NCBI RefSeq assembly: GCF_014644295.1 | Contig: NZ_BMKK01000006.1 | Location: 372,001 to 436,000 of the forward strand | Direction: 5' to 3' | Origin: Emticicia aquatilis | GTDB lineage: Bacteria > Bacteroidota > Bacteroidia > Cytophagales > Spirosomataceae | DNA length: 64,000 nt | Shown here: positions 34,460-43,442 of the stretch, piece after piece | Layout: each line of letters begins with the position of its first letter | Numbering within the stretch: position 1 is the stretch's first letter | Made by a program: the position numbers and the translations under genes | The notes under the pieces: model-generated | Databases searched by the model: none | What the model was told of the DNA's origin: nothing | What the model saw: the letters and a program-made list of their open reading frames with translations, nothing else

Positions 34460-35641
34460 TTACTTACTCGCTTCTTCAATCCAATGAGTCATTTCGGTTA
34501 CGATAGCATCGTTTGAACCTAAATAACCAGTACTTTTAAACTTGATTTTGCCTTCTTTATCAATACAGAATTTAGCAGGAATACCATTTACGCCATAACT
34601 TCCGGCAACTTCACCACCAACATCCAAAATAACTGGGAAGGTAGTGAAACCCCTTTGTTTCACAAATGTACTAACTGTTGATTTCCATTGGTCGGCACTC
34701 ACACGCTCGTAGGTATTCACAAATAAAAACTTTACGTTTGGATTATCCTTAAATTTATCCATTGATAACTTCATACCTGGAAACGACATGATACATGGTC
34801 CACACCAAGTAGCCCAGAAGTCGAGAACAACAACTTTTCCACGCAATTCTGATAGTTTTACACTTTTTCCATCTAAATCAACCAACGAAAAATCAGGAGC
34901 ATCAGCACCAACCGAGCCAGCACTTCTACGTTTTACATCTTGAATAAAAAGCTTGGCAAAGAAATGATTTTTACCTTCTTTTTCTAATTGTTTGGCTGCA
35001 TTAGCAAATATTTCAAAGTCTTTTTCTGGATTCAAAAAATTATTGATAGCAATCAAACCCGCCAACGAAGTACCCATTTCACCAATCATCGGTTTGATGG
35101 TAGAGTTGTACTTTTCTTCGGCTGCTTGGTAGCTTACTTGAATATCCTTTTTCTTTTTCTCGTCCTTTTTCTGAGTAGCGGCATCAAATTGATTTTGCAA
35201 ATCCATTTGAGTTTGACGGAATTTCTGAGATTCGGCTACAACTTGATTGAACTTGGCCATCATCGGAGAGCCATCTACCGAAAAACTCCCTGGTTTTTCG
35301 GGGGTATTAAAGCCATCGGCGACAATAGTCAATGTTTCGCCACCATCAAGAATCAAACCAATGATTTGTTGGTTGGCAATGTTTACTTGATAGATAGCTG
35401 GTTCGGTCATTTTTCCTTTGAACGAAAAACTATTATCGGGCGAAAGGGCTACCGAATCTACCCTAAAAGGAATATTACGGTCGTTCATTCGCTCCAAATA
35501 TACTTTACCACTTACAGCAGATTTTACTTTTCCACTGATGCTATACGTACTTTCTGTACCCGTTGGCGTATTCGCTTGTGGTTGCGACTGGCAAGCCATT
35601 CCGCTGATTACCAAGCATATAGCAATAATGATGTGTTTCAT
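34460..35641 (-). CDS. TlpA-like thiol-disulfide oxidoreductase lipoprotein
   Basis: The 393-residue product has a lipoprotein signal (IIAICLVISGMAC, Cys17). An N-terminal DUF4369-like beta domain (about 30-120) comes first, then a charged helical part (130-235) and a thioredoxin/AhpC-TSA domain. The last holds the redox pair Cys280-Cys283 in FWATWCGPCIMSFPG and a cis-Pro in GINGIPAKFCIDKEGKI-like context (residues ~350-362). Such proteins reduce or oxidise disulfides in the periplasm. It follows gatB by 34 bases on the same strand. Confidence 0.88.
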   Translation of the reverse strand: MKHIIIAICLVISGMACQSQPQANTPTGTESTYSISGKVKSAVSGKVYLERMNDRNIPFRVDSVALSPDNSFSFKGKMTEPAIYQVNIANQQIIGLILDGGETLTIVADGFNTPEKPGSFSVDGSPMMAKFNQVVAESQKFRQTQMDLQNQFDAATQKKDEKKKKDIQVSYQAAEEKYNSTIKPMIGEMGTSLAGLIAINNFLNPEKDFEIFANAAKQLEKEGKNHFFAKLFIQDVKRRSAGSVGADAPDFSLVDLDGKSVKLSELRGKVVVLDFWATWCGPCIMSFPGMKLSMDKFKDNPNVKFLFVNTYERVSADQWKSTVSTFVKQRGFTTFPVILDVGGEVAGSYGVNGIPAKFCIDKEGKIKFKSTGYLGSNDAIVTEMTHWIEEASK

Positions 35642-35675
35642 AAAGGTATTTTTTATTAATATTTTCTTTTAATGC

Positions 35676-37121
35676 TTATGATAAAGCTTTCATCAATAAC
35701 TCGTTCGTACGTTTTGGGTCGGCCGAGCCTTTCGATTTTTTCATTACTTCTCCAACAAACATGCCAAGTAAACCTTTCTTTCCGCTCTTGTATTCTCTTA
35801 CTTTTGCTTCGTTGGCTGCCAGAACTTCGTTGATTAACGCTTGAAGTGTATCGGTATTGCTTTCTTGAATCAAATTGTTGCTTTCTGCCAATTTCAATGC
35901 CGAAACACTCGGATTTTCGAGCATCAGCGGAAATAATTTCTGAGCCGCTGCCGAGCTACTTATTTTGTTTTCGTCAACCAACGAGATGATTTCAACTAAT
36001 TGACTTGGTTTTAGACTAAACTCCGTTATTTCGAGGCTATTTTCGTTCAAATACCCTCTGATTGTTGAAGTAAGCCAGTTCGATGCTGCTTTGTAATTCT
36101 GTGTAAGTTTACAAACCTCCAAGTAATAATCGGCCATTTCTTTGCTGTCGGTAATCGTAACGGCGTGTTCTTCGAGAATCCCAAACTCTTTCGTGAATTT
36201 CTCAAATAATTCGCTCGGAAGTGCGGGCATTTTCGATTTGATTTCGTTCATCCACTCATCCGAAATTCTTAGCGGAGCTAAATCAGGCTCAGGAAAATAA
36301 CGATAATCGTTCATGGTTTCTTTTACACGCATACTATAAGTTTGGCCTTTATCGGCATCAAACATACGTGTTTCTTGAATAACCTTTCCACCCGATTCGA
36401 GTAACGCCACTTGACGCTTGTATTCGTATTCGGCAGCGTGTTGTAGGTTACGAATCGAATTCATATTTTTGATTTCGACTTTCGTACCAAATTCGGTTGT
36501 GCCTTCTTCACGAATCGAAATATTTAAGTCGGCACGCATCGAGCCTTCTTCCATGTTTCCATCGCAAATGCCCAAATAACGAACAATCTTGCGGATTTCG
36601 GTCAGATATGCACCTGCTTCTTCAGGGCTACGCATACAAGGCTCCGAAACGATTTCTACGAGTGGCGTTCCAGCACGATTATAATCTAAGAGTGTAAAAG
36701 CATCGCTACCATCATGAACCGATTTTCCTGCATCTTCTTCGAGGTGAATATGATGAAGTTCTAAAGCACGCTCTTTGAATGTTTTGCCATCTTTCAGGCG
36801 AATTTTAATTTCACCACCTTTACAAATCGGATATTTATCTTGTGAAACTTGATAGCCTTTTGGAAGGTCAGGGTAGAAATAATTTTTACGGTCGAAATAA
36901 TTGTTTCTATTGATTTCGCAGCCACAAGCCAAGCCCATACGAATGGCATATTCGACTGCTTTTTTATTGAGTTTTGGTAAAACACCAGGGTGTCCGAGCG
37001 TGATTACACTAATATTGGTGTTTGGCTCGCTACCAAATTGATTCGTATCGGAAGCAAATATCTTACTCTCTGTTGCAAGTTGGCAGTGAACTTCTAAGCC
37101 AATGACAATTTCGTATTTCAT
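35676..37121 (-). CDS. gatB: aspartyl/glutamyl-tRNA amidotransferase subunit B
   Basis: GatB is part of GatCAB, which converts Glu-tRNA(Gln) or Asp-tRNA(Asn) to the amidated forms. The 481-residue product has the family N-terminus MKYEIVIGLEVHCQLATESKIF, the kinase-like core YPDLPKGYQVSQ, LEEDAGKSVHDG and RAGTPLVEIVSEPCMRSPEEA, and a C-terminal YqeY-type domain (about 335-481). The length is normal. gatA and gatC are not in this window. Its leader carries a palindrome at 37143-37159. Confidence 0.96.
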   Translation of the reverse strand: MKYEIVIGLEVHCQLATESKIFASDTNQFGSEPNTNISVITLGHPGVLPKLNKKAVEYAIRMGLACGCEINRNNYFDRKNYFYPDLPKGYQVSQDKYPICKGGEIKIRLKDGKTFKERALELHHIHLEEDAGKSVHDGSDAFTLLDYNRAGTPLVEIVSEPCMRSPEEAGAYLTEIRKIVRYLGICDGNMEEGSMRADLNISIREEGTTEFGTKVEIKNMNSIRNLQHAAEYEYKRQVALLESGGKVIQETRMFDADKGQTYSMRVKETMNDYRYFPEPDLAPLRISDEWMNEIKSKMPALPSELFEKFTKEFGILEEHAVTITDSKEMADYYLEVCKLTQNYKAASNWLTSTIRGYLNENSLEITEFSLKPSQLVEIISLVDENKISSSAAAQKLFPLMLENPSVSALKLAESNNLIQESNTDTLQALINEVLAANEAKVREYKSGKKGLLGMFVGEVMKKSKGSADPKRTNELLMKALS

Positions 37122-37142
37122 GAAGGATTTTTATTGATGCAG

Positions 37143-37159
37143 TGGCAAAAATTTTGCCA
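37143..37159. repeat. palindrome in the gatB leader
   Basis: TGGCAAAA (37143-37150) and TTTTGCCA (37152-37159) form a perfect 8-bp stem with a single central base. It lies 22-38 bases upstream of the gatB start and downstream of a -7-like box, so it would be transcribed. Confidence 0.5.
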
Positions 37160-37187
37160 TTGAGAAAACCACGTTTCTATTAATCTA

Positions 37188-37195
37188 CAAATTTA
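37188..37195 (-). promoter_or_regulatory. putative -7 box for gatB
   Basis: Minus-strand TAAATTTG fits TAnnTTTG, about 67 bases before the start codon. No clear -33 box. Confidence 0.35.
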
Positions 37196-37346
37196 TGGTT
37201 TTTAGCTGAAAGTGTAATAAAAACGATAGAATAAGTGCTTTAAGAAGAAGTAATTATTCCGTAGGAATTTAATATTGGTAGTCAGCAAAATACAGTAGAA
37301 TATTCTTACGGAGATAATTTCTGTAAGCGAAAAATATGAAATTTGG

Positions 37347-37700
37347 TTAAGATTTTTCGTTTAAATGCTCATCAACCACCTCTTCTACTTTTTTCTTGAT
37401 GCTGTGTTGAACGGAATCTTTTGCAAAAATAAAAATGGCAAGAATAATGGCATAAAAGCCAAACATGATAAGAAAACCCAGCCAAGAGCTACCAATCAGA
37501 TGGTTGAGGCCGAGGGCAATCAGAATACTCAGAAAAATAATTACTACAATGCTGAGTATAAACGTAATGAGGGCGTAAGCGGCTTTTACTGCTATACCCT
37601 CAATTTTATCTTGAACATTAAGTTTGGTTAATTCAAATTTTGCCTCGATGAGTTTTACGAGATTTTCTTTTAACTCACCTATTTTCAAAAAATCAGACAT
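37347..37700 (-). CDS. holin-X-like (DUF1469-type) small membrane protein
   Basis: The 117-residue product has a charged amphipathic N-terminus (LKIGELKENLVKLIEAKFELTKLNVQDKI). Two membrane spans follow (AAYALITFILSIVVIIFLSILIALGL, split around residues 39-65, and SSWLGFLIMFGFYAIILAIFIFA), then a charged C-terminus. This is the layout of the putative Holin-X/phage_holin_3_6 family, which in most bacteria is chromosomal and unrelated to phage lysis. No phage genes lie nearby. A 7-bp-period repeat starts at the last base of its start codon. Confidence 0.75.
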   Translation of the reverse strand: MSDFLKIGELKENLVKLIEAKFELTKLNVQDKIEGIAVKAAYALITFILSIVVIIFLSILIALGLNHLIGSSWLGFLIMFGFYAIILAIFIFAKDSVQHSIKKKVEEVVDEHLNEKS

Positions 37701-37734
37701 ACGATTTTGGATTTACGATTTACGATTTTCGATT
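37700..37734. repeat. 7-bp-period array touching a start codon
   Basis: Five 7-base units, mostly TACGATT (three copies) with TTGGATT and TTCGATT. The first base of the array is the first base of the minus-strand start codon at 37700, so the array occupies the leader just upstream of that gene. Confidence 0.7.
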
Positions 37735-37804
37735 TCTCATACTCGTAAATTTAACAGTTATGTCTGCAAGGTAGAAAAAACGTGGGTTTTGGCAAAATGG
37801 TTAT

Positions 37805-37874
37805 CCGTTTATTAGTTACTGGCAAATTAGTTTCGTAGCGTCTAATAACCAGTAACCAATAAACTAATAACTAC
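37805..37874. repeat. 7-bp-period inverted repeat overlapping a stop codon
   Basis: Left arm 37805-37832 (CCGTTTA, TTAGTTA, CTGGCAA, ATTAGTT); right arm 37844-37874 (AATAACC, AGTAACC, AATAAAC, TAATAAC). The arms are complementary. The right arm includes the stop codon (37871-37873) of the minus-strand M14 gene. Confidence 0.75.
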
Positions 37875-40417
37875 TCTTCTTCACCACCAAAACGACCACC
37901 GCCGATTATGTTTCCGAAGAAAAGAGTATTTAAGAAAAGTTTGTTTGTGCCATACCAAAACGCTCTAAAATTTGGGTTTTCAGATAATGCAATTACTCGA
38001 CCCGAACCCACATTTAGTGTAATAGCGGCTGGAGAGTTTTTGATTAGTTTCTCATTTTTTGGATGAACATAGCCCGCCAACAAAGGATTTGCCGTGAAAA
38101 TCATCGGTGTATTGTACGGATTTTTGGTATCTTCCATAAAGATGTTGTTATCCTTAAACAAGGCCAATTTGCTTTGCTGATAACCAAAACATAATGGGTG
38201 CGTCGGGTCGATTTTTGCCTCGAAGATTGTTCCTGCGGTTTCTAAAGCACCTGTATATTTTTCTTGTAGGTTGTATGGGCGTTTTTCCCCATTTCCATTA
38301 TTATCAGGCTTTTCTTTAACGCTTATGTTAGCGATTTTTTTTGCCGAAACCCACTCCACCGCATCGGTCATGGCTACCAAAACACCACCACTTTGTACAA
38401 AACGTTTGATTTTTTCGTCAGAAAGTGCATTGTAGTTACCACCAGCCAAAACAATGTGTGTGTATTTTTCTAAACTCGTGCGGTTGGCCGTTTCGATGTC
38501 GGCAACTGTGAGCGGAATATTAATACGTTGGTCAAGTAAGTGCCAAATTTCGCCAGCATCGGTCGATTGCACACCCGTACCACCCAACATCAATACTTTT
38601 GGCAAACGTACTTTTTTAAATTTCTCGCTACCAAAGTCGATTCCTTGTGGTGTAAGACCCGTCGGAACGGCATAGAAATCTACACCATCACGCTCGGCAA
38701 GAGTTTGAAGTAAAGCCGACGGGTCGGTGCCATTGCTGAAAATCTGAATTGTTCCATAATCAAACGTGCGTTCTTTTCCATCAATCACTGCCGAAAGTGG
38801 TTCGGTTGCTACTTTTAGGTTATAGCCTTTTTTCAATAATTCGTAAGCGGCACGTGGAGCGTAGTAACTATTCCACTCAAACAGATAGGCATATTGGCTT
38901 TTGCCAATAACCTTGCCTTTCGGGAAATCATTTTTATCAACTTTTTCGCCCAATGAAACTGCCGTTTTTGCTTCCGCCGTAGGTACATTCATACAATATT
39001 GTAGCGACCATGCCGAAATATCGTAGAATAAACTATCTTCAAACTTTGTACGCTTTTCAAACATTGATTTGATAAGGCGGTGTTGTGGCTGATTCATCGG
39101 TACAACGTAGGCGTTTTCTTTGCTGAATGCTATCCCATCTTGGTTTTCGTCTTTTCCTAAACGATATACATCAATTTGGTTGCGTTTGAGCATATTTACC
39201 ATTTCCCAAGTTTTTATAGCATCATTTCCACCACCAAAAACATAGCCTTTTACAGCATCAGTTGAGGCTTCTTTGTAAAAACTTCTCATGTGTTCGAGCA
39301 ACTCGACACGCATTTCACGTGCCGCACGAAGCGTTGAGAAAGTTGCCGTAACTTGGTTGCGAACCGTAAACGGAAAACTTAAAATCCCGTTAGCAGTTTC
39401 TTGCAAATGTCCACGAGAGGAGGCTTGTTCAAACAAAATACCCACCGAGCCATTTACATCGGGAAGGGTAGAGCCTTTTCCGTAATAAAAATCATCGTAG
39501 TTTTCTTGTGTATAATATGCCGAACCTATTTTGTCGAGTCCAACAGCTTGGAATTTTCCGAATTTGATGGTTAAATCAATGTTTTTCTTGGGCGTAAGCG
39601 GGTGCGTGCGTGCAGGAATACCAGGTTGAAAGAAAAACGTTGAAGCCGAACCCATTTCGTGGTGGTCGGTCAAGATATTGGGTCGCCAGTCATAAAACTT
39701 CACCAAACGTCCTTTACTTTCGGGCATTTGTTGGTAAAGCCAGTCACGGTTAAGGTCGAACCAGTAGTGATTCGAGCGGCCACCAGGCCAAGTTTCGCTA
39801 AACTCACGGCTGTTTACATCGCTTACTAAATTGGTACTGCGGTTAATATTTACCCAAGTTGCAAAACGATTTCCCCCATCAGCATTAATTACGGGGTCGA
39901 TTAAAATGACTGTTTCTTTCAATAAAGAATCAACACCTGCACCTTGAGCAGCGGCTAAATAATAAGCCGACATCAGATTTGAGTTGGTGCCACTGGCTTC
40001 ATTTCCGTGTACAGAGTAGCCCATCCAGACCACAATTGGCATTTTTTGTAGGTCTAAACCACCTGATTGTGAAGGATTAACTAATTTTTGGTGTTCGGCT
40101 TTGATTTGGTCAAGGCGAGCGTGATTTTCGGGAGAAGTAACCGTAACGAGAACTAACTCACGGTTTTCAAAAGTTTTGGCATAAGTTTCTATCTTGAAGC
40201 GATTAGATAAACGAGCCAATTCTTTCATATAAGTAACTGTCTCATAAGGAGTTACGTGCTGTTCGCCGACTTGATAACCCAAAAACTTCTGAGGTGTCGG
40301 AATTTTGGCATCATACGTAACATTTTGAGGCAAATAATAACTATCAGCAACCTGCCCAAAAGCTTGACTAATAAGTAGTTGAAAGAATAATAGGTAGAGT
40401 AGAGTGTTTTTTTTCAT
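37871..40417 (-). CDS. M14 family zinc carboxypeptidase, exported
   Basis: The 848-residue product has a signal peptide (MKKNTLLYLLFFQLLISQAFGQ). An N-terminal M14 domain (about 50-370) shows the zinc motif HGNE in GYSVHGNEASGT, an NINRSTNL segment, DLNRDW, LTDHHEMG and the catalytic Glu region FEQASSRG. A C-terminal glutamine-amidotransferase-like domain follows (about 560-800, with HIVLAGGNYNAL and GGVLVAMTDAVEW). This large form is common in Bacteroidota and presumably trims peptides in the periplasm. Start 40417 was chosen over 40510 for its signal peptide. Confidence 0.88.
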   Translation of the reverse strand: MKKNTLLYLLFFQLLISQAFGQVADSYYLPQNVTYDAKIPTPQKFLGYQVGEQHVTPYETVTYMKELARLSNRFKIETYAKTFENRELVLVTVTSPENHARLDQIKAEHQKLVNPSQSGGLDLQKMPIVVWMGYSVHGNEASGTNSNLMSAYYLAAAQGAGVDSLLKETVILIDPVINADGGNRFATWVNINRSTNLVSDVNSREFSETWPGGRSNHYWFDLNRDWLYQQMPESKGRLVKFYDWRPNILTDHHEMGSASTFFFQPGIPARTHPLTPKKNIDLTIKFGKFQAVGLDKIGSAYYTQENYDDFYYGKGSTLPDVNGSVGILFEQASSRGHLQETANGILSFPFTVRNQVTATFSTLRAAREMRVELLEHMRSFYKEASTDAVKGYVFGGGNDAIKTWEMVNMLKRNQIDVYRLGKDENQDGIAFSKENAYVVPMNQPQHRLIKSMFEKRTKFEDSLFYDISAWSLQYCMNVPTAEAKTAVSLGEKVDKNDFPKGKVIGKSQYAYLFEWNSYYAPRAAYELLKKGYNLKVATEPLSAVIDGKERTFDYGTIQIFSNGTDPSALLQTLAERDGVDFYAVPTGLTPQGIDFGSEKFKKVRLPKVLMLGGTGVQSTDAGEIWHLLDQRINIPLTVADIETANRTSLEKYTHIVLAGGNYNALSDEKIKRFVQSGGVLVAMTDAVEWVSAKKIANISVKEKPDNNGNGEKRPYNLQEKYTGALETAGTIFEAKIDPTHPLCFGYQQSKLALFKDNNIFMEDTKNPYNTPMIFTANPLLAGYVHPKNEKLIKNSPAAITLNVGSGRVIALSENPNFRAFWYGTNKLFLNTLFFGNIIGGGRFGGEEE

Positions 40418-40469
40418 GTCGAGAAGTTTATATTGTTCAAACAAAGAAATGTAGAAAAACCTGTAAAAC

Positions 40470-40498
40470 AAAAAAGCCTCTGACGTAGAGGCTTTTTT
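40470..40498. terminator. intrinsic terminator
   Basis: 11-bp stem (40470-40480 with 40488-40498) with A- and T-runs; on the minus strand it follows the DksA-like gene ending at 40584. A second weaker stem CCTTGT/ACAAGG (40520-40525 with 40547-40552) lies between. Confidence 0.8.
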
Positions 40499-40583
40499 TA
40501 TAGACAACAATCCCTATAACCTTGTGAAAAACGGTTTGAACGCCTTACAAGGTAGAAATTATAGATGTTTTTTCCTTAAAATT

Positions 40584-40973
40584 TTAGTTAGAAGCCTTTA
40601 GTTTTGCTTCAATCGTTTGTTGCGTGTGCGGTACTGCTCTCAAACGTTCTTTCGGAATCAATTTTCCTGTATCACGACAAACGCCGTAAGTACCATTTTT
40701 GATTCTGATTAAGGCTGCTTCTAACTGCTGAGCAAACTTCTGCAATCTTCCAGCCGACTGGCTCAATTGCTCTTTTTCGCTTACATCGGCACCGTCTTCC
40801 ATTAGCTTTGTGCTATTGGCAGTGTACTCTGTGCCGTTGTCATTCTTTCTACTCAACGTTTCTCTGATAAAATTCAGTTCGTTGCGAGTTGCTTCCAGTT
40901 TTTGAGTAATAATTACCTCAAACTCCTTTAATTCATCTTCCGAATATCGGGTTTTTTCTTCAACTGCGGCCAT
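40584..40973 (-). CDS. DksA/TraR-family protein with reduced zinc finger
   Basis: DksA-type proteins bind the RNA polymerase secondary channel and tune transcription with ppGpp. The 129-residue product has the coiled-coil layout (helices at about 12-45 and 65-93) and a C-terminal element YGVCRDTGKLIPKERLRAVPHTQQTIEAK. In classical DksA this part has four Cys; here only Cys99 remains, so a normal zinc finger cannot form. This reduced form is familiar to me from Bacteroidota homologues. A promoter-like pair of boxes lies upstream. Confidence 0.85.
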   Translation of the reverse strand: MAAVEEKTRYSEDELKEFEVIITQKLEATRNELNFIRETLSRKNDNGTEYTANSTKLMEDGADVSEKEQLSQSAGRLQKFAQQLEAALIRIKNGTYGVCRDTGKLIPKERLRAVPHTQQTIEAKLKASN

Positions 40974-41022
40974 AATTGTAAAGCAGTAAACGTTTATATT
41001 TTGGGGTTTTTCAAAAATCCCA

Positions 41023-41052
41023 CAAATATAGTGTTTTGGTAGGCTGAAACAA
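41023..41052 (-). promoter_or_regulatory. putative promoter for the DksA-like gene
   Basis: Minus-strand TATATTTG (41023-41030) fits TAnnTTTG and TTG (41050-41052) fits -33 with a 19-base spacer; the start would be near 41016. Confidence 0.55.
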
Positions 41053-41232
41053 TAGCGAGATACAATTTCTTAAAATAACCCGAAAAAAATTTATTTAAAG
41101 GTAATTTTAGAAAAACAATAAATTATTTGGTTTTGTTAAAAAATGCAAAAGGCTGATAAGGTATATCTGCCAAATAAGCTGATAAAAAATTAGTGTTAAA
41201 TTTAACGATTTTAAGAAATACTTTATTTTTTC

Positions 41233-41240
41233 TAAGTTTG
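41233..41240 (+). promoter_or_regulatory. putative -7 box for glutamate dehydrogenase
   Basis: TAAGTTTG fits TAnnTTTG, 42-49 bases before the ATG at 41282. The remaining 308-base gap (40974-41281) holds only this and the opposing promoter; nothing else was seen in it. Confidence 0.45.
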
Positions 41241-41281
41241 CACCGTGAAACCACATTCACGTACAAAATATTATTCTGTTT

Positions 41282-42559
41282 ATGACATATATAGAACCAG
41301 CTCCAATCAAGGATAAAGAGAATCCGTTGGAGTCAATGATGCAACGATTCGATGCTGCCGTGAAGATTCTCGGTATCAGCGATGAAATGTATTATATTCT
41401 GAAAGTACCTGCTCGTCAGGTGACGGTAGGCTTGCCCGTTACGATGGATAACGGACAAATTAAAGTTTTTGAAGGCTACCGAGTGATTCACTCAACGATT
41501 TTGGGGCCAAGTAAAGGCGGTATTCGCTTCGACCCTGCCGTAAATATTGATGAGGTGAGAGCCTTAGCGGCTTGGATGACTTGGAAATGTGCCGTGGTTG
41601 ATATTCCTTACGGCGGTGCAAAGGGCGGAATTGCCTGCAACCCACGTGAAATGTCGGCTGGAGAAATGGAGCGTTTGATGCGTGCCTACACCATTGCGAT
41701 GCTTGATATTTTCGGGCCAGATAAAGATATTCCTGCACCTGATATGGGAACTGGCCCTCGTGAGATGGCTTGGTTGATGGACGAATACTCGAAAGCCAAA
41801 GGAATGACCGTAAATGCAGTAGTTACAGGAAAACCATTGGTTTTGGGAGGCTCGTTGGGGCGTACGGAAGCTACTGGTCGTGGCGTAATGGTTTCGGCAT
41901 TGGCTGGTATGGAGAAATTGAGATTGAACCCGTATCGTGCAACGGCGGCTGTGCAAGGTTTTGGCAATGTTGGTTCGTGGGGAGCGAAACTTTTGCAAGA
42001 AAAAGGCGTAACGATTTGTGGTTTGAGCGATATCTCGGGAGCATACTACAATCCGAGAGGAATTGATGTAGAAAAAGCCATTGCTTACCGCAATGCTAAT
42101 AACGGAACGCTCGAAGGTTTCAAAGATGCTGAGTTGATTACCAACGAAGAATTACTGGCCTTGAATGTGGATGTATTAGTGCCTGCGGCCAAAGAAGACG
42201 TAATTACGCACGAAAATGCAGGAAATATTCAAGCAAAACTTATCGTAGAAGGTGCAAATGGCCCGACTTCGGCCAGTGCCGACGATATTATCAACCAAAA
42301 AGGAATCATGGTTGTGCCTGATATTTTGGCAAATGCGGGTGGCGTAACGGTTTCGTATTTTGAATGGGTACAAAATCGTATTGGTTATAAATGGGCTCTG
42401 GACAGAATCAACCGTCGTTCTGACCGTATGATGAAAGACGCTTTCGATAACGTATTTGAAACTTCACAAAAACACGGTGTTTCTCTACGTTTGGCAGCTT
42501 ACATTGTGGCCATTGATAAAGTAGCAAGTACCTATAAGTTTAGAGGTGGTTACGGTTGA
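41282..42559 (+). CDS. gdhA: Glu/Leu/Phe/Val dehydrogenase (glutamate dehydrogenase)
   Basis: The enzyme interconverts glutamate and 2-oxoglutarate plus ammonia with NAD(P). The 425-residue product has the signature VVDIPYGGAKGGIACNP with the catalytic Lys, preceded by GPSKGGIRFDPAVN. A Rossmann domain follows with AVQGFGNVGSWGAKLL, and VEGANGPTSASADDI and LANAGGVTVSYFEWVQN complete the active site. Length and layout fit the hexameric small-subunit class. It is monocistronic between its own -7 box and a strong terminator. Cofactor preference cannot be read safely. Confidence 0.93.
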   Translation: MTYIEPAPIKDKENPLESMMQRFDAAVKILGISDEMYYILKVPARQVTVGLPVTMDNGQIKVFEGYRVIHSTILGPSKGGIRFDPAVNIDEVRALAAWMTWKCAVVDIPYGGAKGGIACNPREMSAGEMERLMRAYTIAMLDIFGPDKDIPAPDMGTGPREMAWLMDEYSKAKGMTVNAVVTGKPLVLGGSLGRTEATGRGVMVSALAGMEKLRLNPYRATAAVQGFGNVGSWGAKLLQEKGVTICGLSDISGAYYNPRGIDVEKAIAYRNANNGTLEGFKDAELITNEELLALNVDVLVPAAKEDVITHENAGNIQAKLIVEGANGPTSASADDIINQKGIMVVPDILANAGGVTVSYFEWVQNRIGYKWALDRINRRSDRMMKDAFDNVFETSQKHGVSLRLAAYIVAIDKVASTYKFRGGYG

Positions 42560-42604
42560 TACTCGGCTTTGTTCGGCTACTTTTTTTGGATTTGTCTAAG
42601 ATTG

Positions 42605-42640
42605 AAAACAGTAAGGTCAGAAAAGACCTTACTGTTTTTT
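42605..42640 (+). terminator. intrinsic terminator
   Basis: Perfect 14-bp stem (42605-42618 with 42625-42638) plus a T-run, 46 bases after the gdhA stop. Confidence 0.85.
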
Positions 42641-42706
42641 TATGGCTATTCTGTTTGGTTTACAGAGATTTTTATTCTTTTTCAAGATTAAACGAATTAC
42701 CGTTTG

Positions 42707-42714
42707 TAGTTTTG
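42707..42714 (+). promoter_or_regulatory. putative -7 box for the 42734 gene
   Basis: TAGTTTTG fits TAnnTTTG 20 bases before the ATG; no -33 box seen. Confidence 0.35.
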
Positions 42715-42733
42715 TGAAAAATTTAGATTAACA

Positions 42734-43327
42734 ATGAAAAACAACATTATTATAGTTTTATCTTTTTTTGTAGCTTGTGCTTGCTCGAATGGTGAGAAAA
42801 CAAATACTGGTAGTAGTATTTTAGGGAGAATGGAAGATTATAAAGTAAAGAGAGTATCGCCTACACAAATCGCTTATCAGGTAGAAGAAATGGGGGCAGA
42901 GATTTCGAAAGCTTTAACGGCTGATTTTGCGAAACAAATGAAAAATGTAAGTGCGGCTCGTGGCGAAGAACTTTGTCAGTTGAAAAACATGACTTTAATT
43001 GATTCATTATCAGAAAGATATGGTTTAAAAATCAGGCTTTTGGGGCAGCCTGATATTGGTAGCAATAATCAGTTATATGTAAAAGAAAAGGAAGTTTTAG
43101 AAGCATACGCCGATAACGCCGCCAAAAAGCTCGAAATGAGTGATAATATTCAGAAAATAGGTGATTCGTTGTTTGTTTATACTTCGCCGATTCCTTATGA
43201 TAAAGGTGTAGGAAAACTTTGTTTTAGCGATGATTCGGGCTTTGCAATTTGGAGTATTATCTTGAAAAAATCAGAAGTTGTGCGAGCCATCAATGTAAAA
43301 GCATTGAGAGAGAAGAATGTAAAATAA
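42734..43327 (+). CDS. lipoprotein, possibly DUF3365/Tll0287-like
   Basis: The 197-residue product has a lipoprotein signal (IIIVLSFFVACAC, Cys17). The mature part is helical: PTQIAYQVEEMGAEISKALTADFAKQMKNV, then GEELCQLKNMTLIDSLSERYGLKIRLLGQPDIG. The arrangement loosely resembles DUF3365 (Tll0287-like) domains, which are PAS-related and sometimes bind haem, but only one conserved-looking Cys is present, so the match is weak. The stop codon is followed immediately by a TTGTAG hairpin. Confidence 0.55.
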   Translation: MKNNIIIVLSFFVACACSNGEKTNTGSSILGRMEDYKVKRVSPTQIAYQVEEMGAEISKALTADFAKQMKNVSAARGEELCQLKNMTLIDSLSERYGLKIRLLGQPDIGSNNQLYVKEKEVLEAYADNAAKKLEMSDNIQKIGDSLFVYTSPIPYDKGVGKLCFSDDSGFAIWSIILKKSEVVRAINVKALREKNVK

Positions 43328-43368
43328 TTGTAGGACAAGTTTTTATCGGAGTTGCGGTCAACCTTGTC
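43328..43368 (+). repeat. TTGTRG hairpin element directly after a stop codon
   Basis: TTGTAG (43328-43333) begins at the first base after the stop. GACAAG (43334-43339) pairs with CTTGTC (43363-43368), with an inner GTTG/CAAC stem. Confidence 0.5.
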
Positions 43369-43399
43369 GATAGCGTAGAATAAGATTTTCAAAAAAAAC

Positions 43400-43430
43400 A
43401 AAAGGGTGAGACCTAAATCTCGCCCTTTTA
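43400..43430. terminator. bidirectional intrinsic terminator
   Basis: 12-bp stem with one G:U pair (43400-43411 with 43418-43429), A- and T-runs, between convergent genes ending at 43327 and 43468. Confidence 0.7.
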
Positions 43431-43442
43431 CTTTTATTATCA

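Noticed and set aside
37347-37700. Prophage holin
   Set aside because: The holin-X-like family is usually chromosomal; there are no lysin, tail, integrase or att sites nearby.
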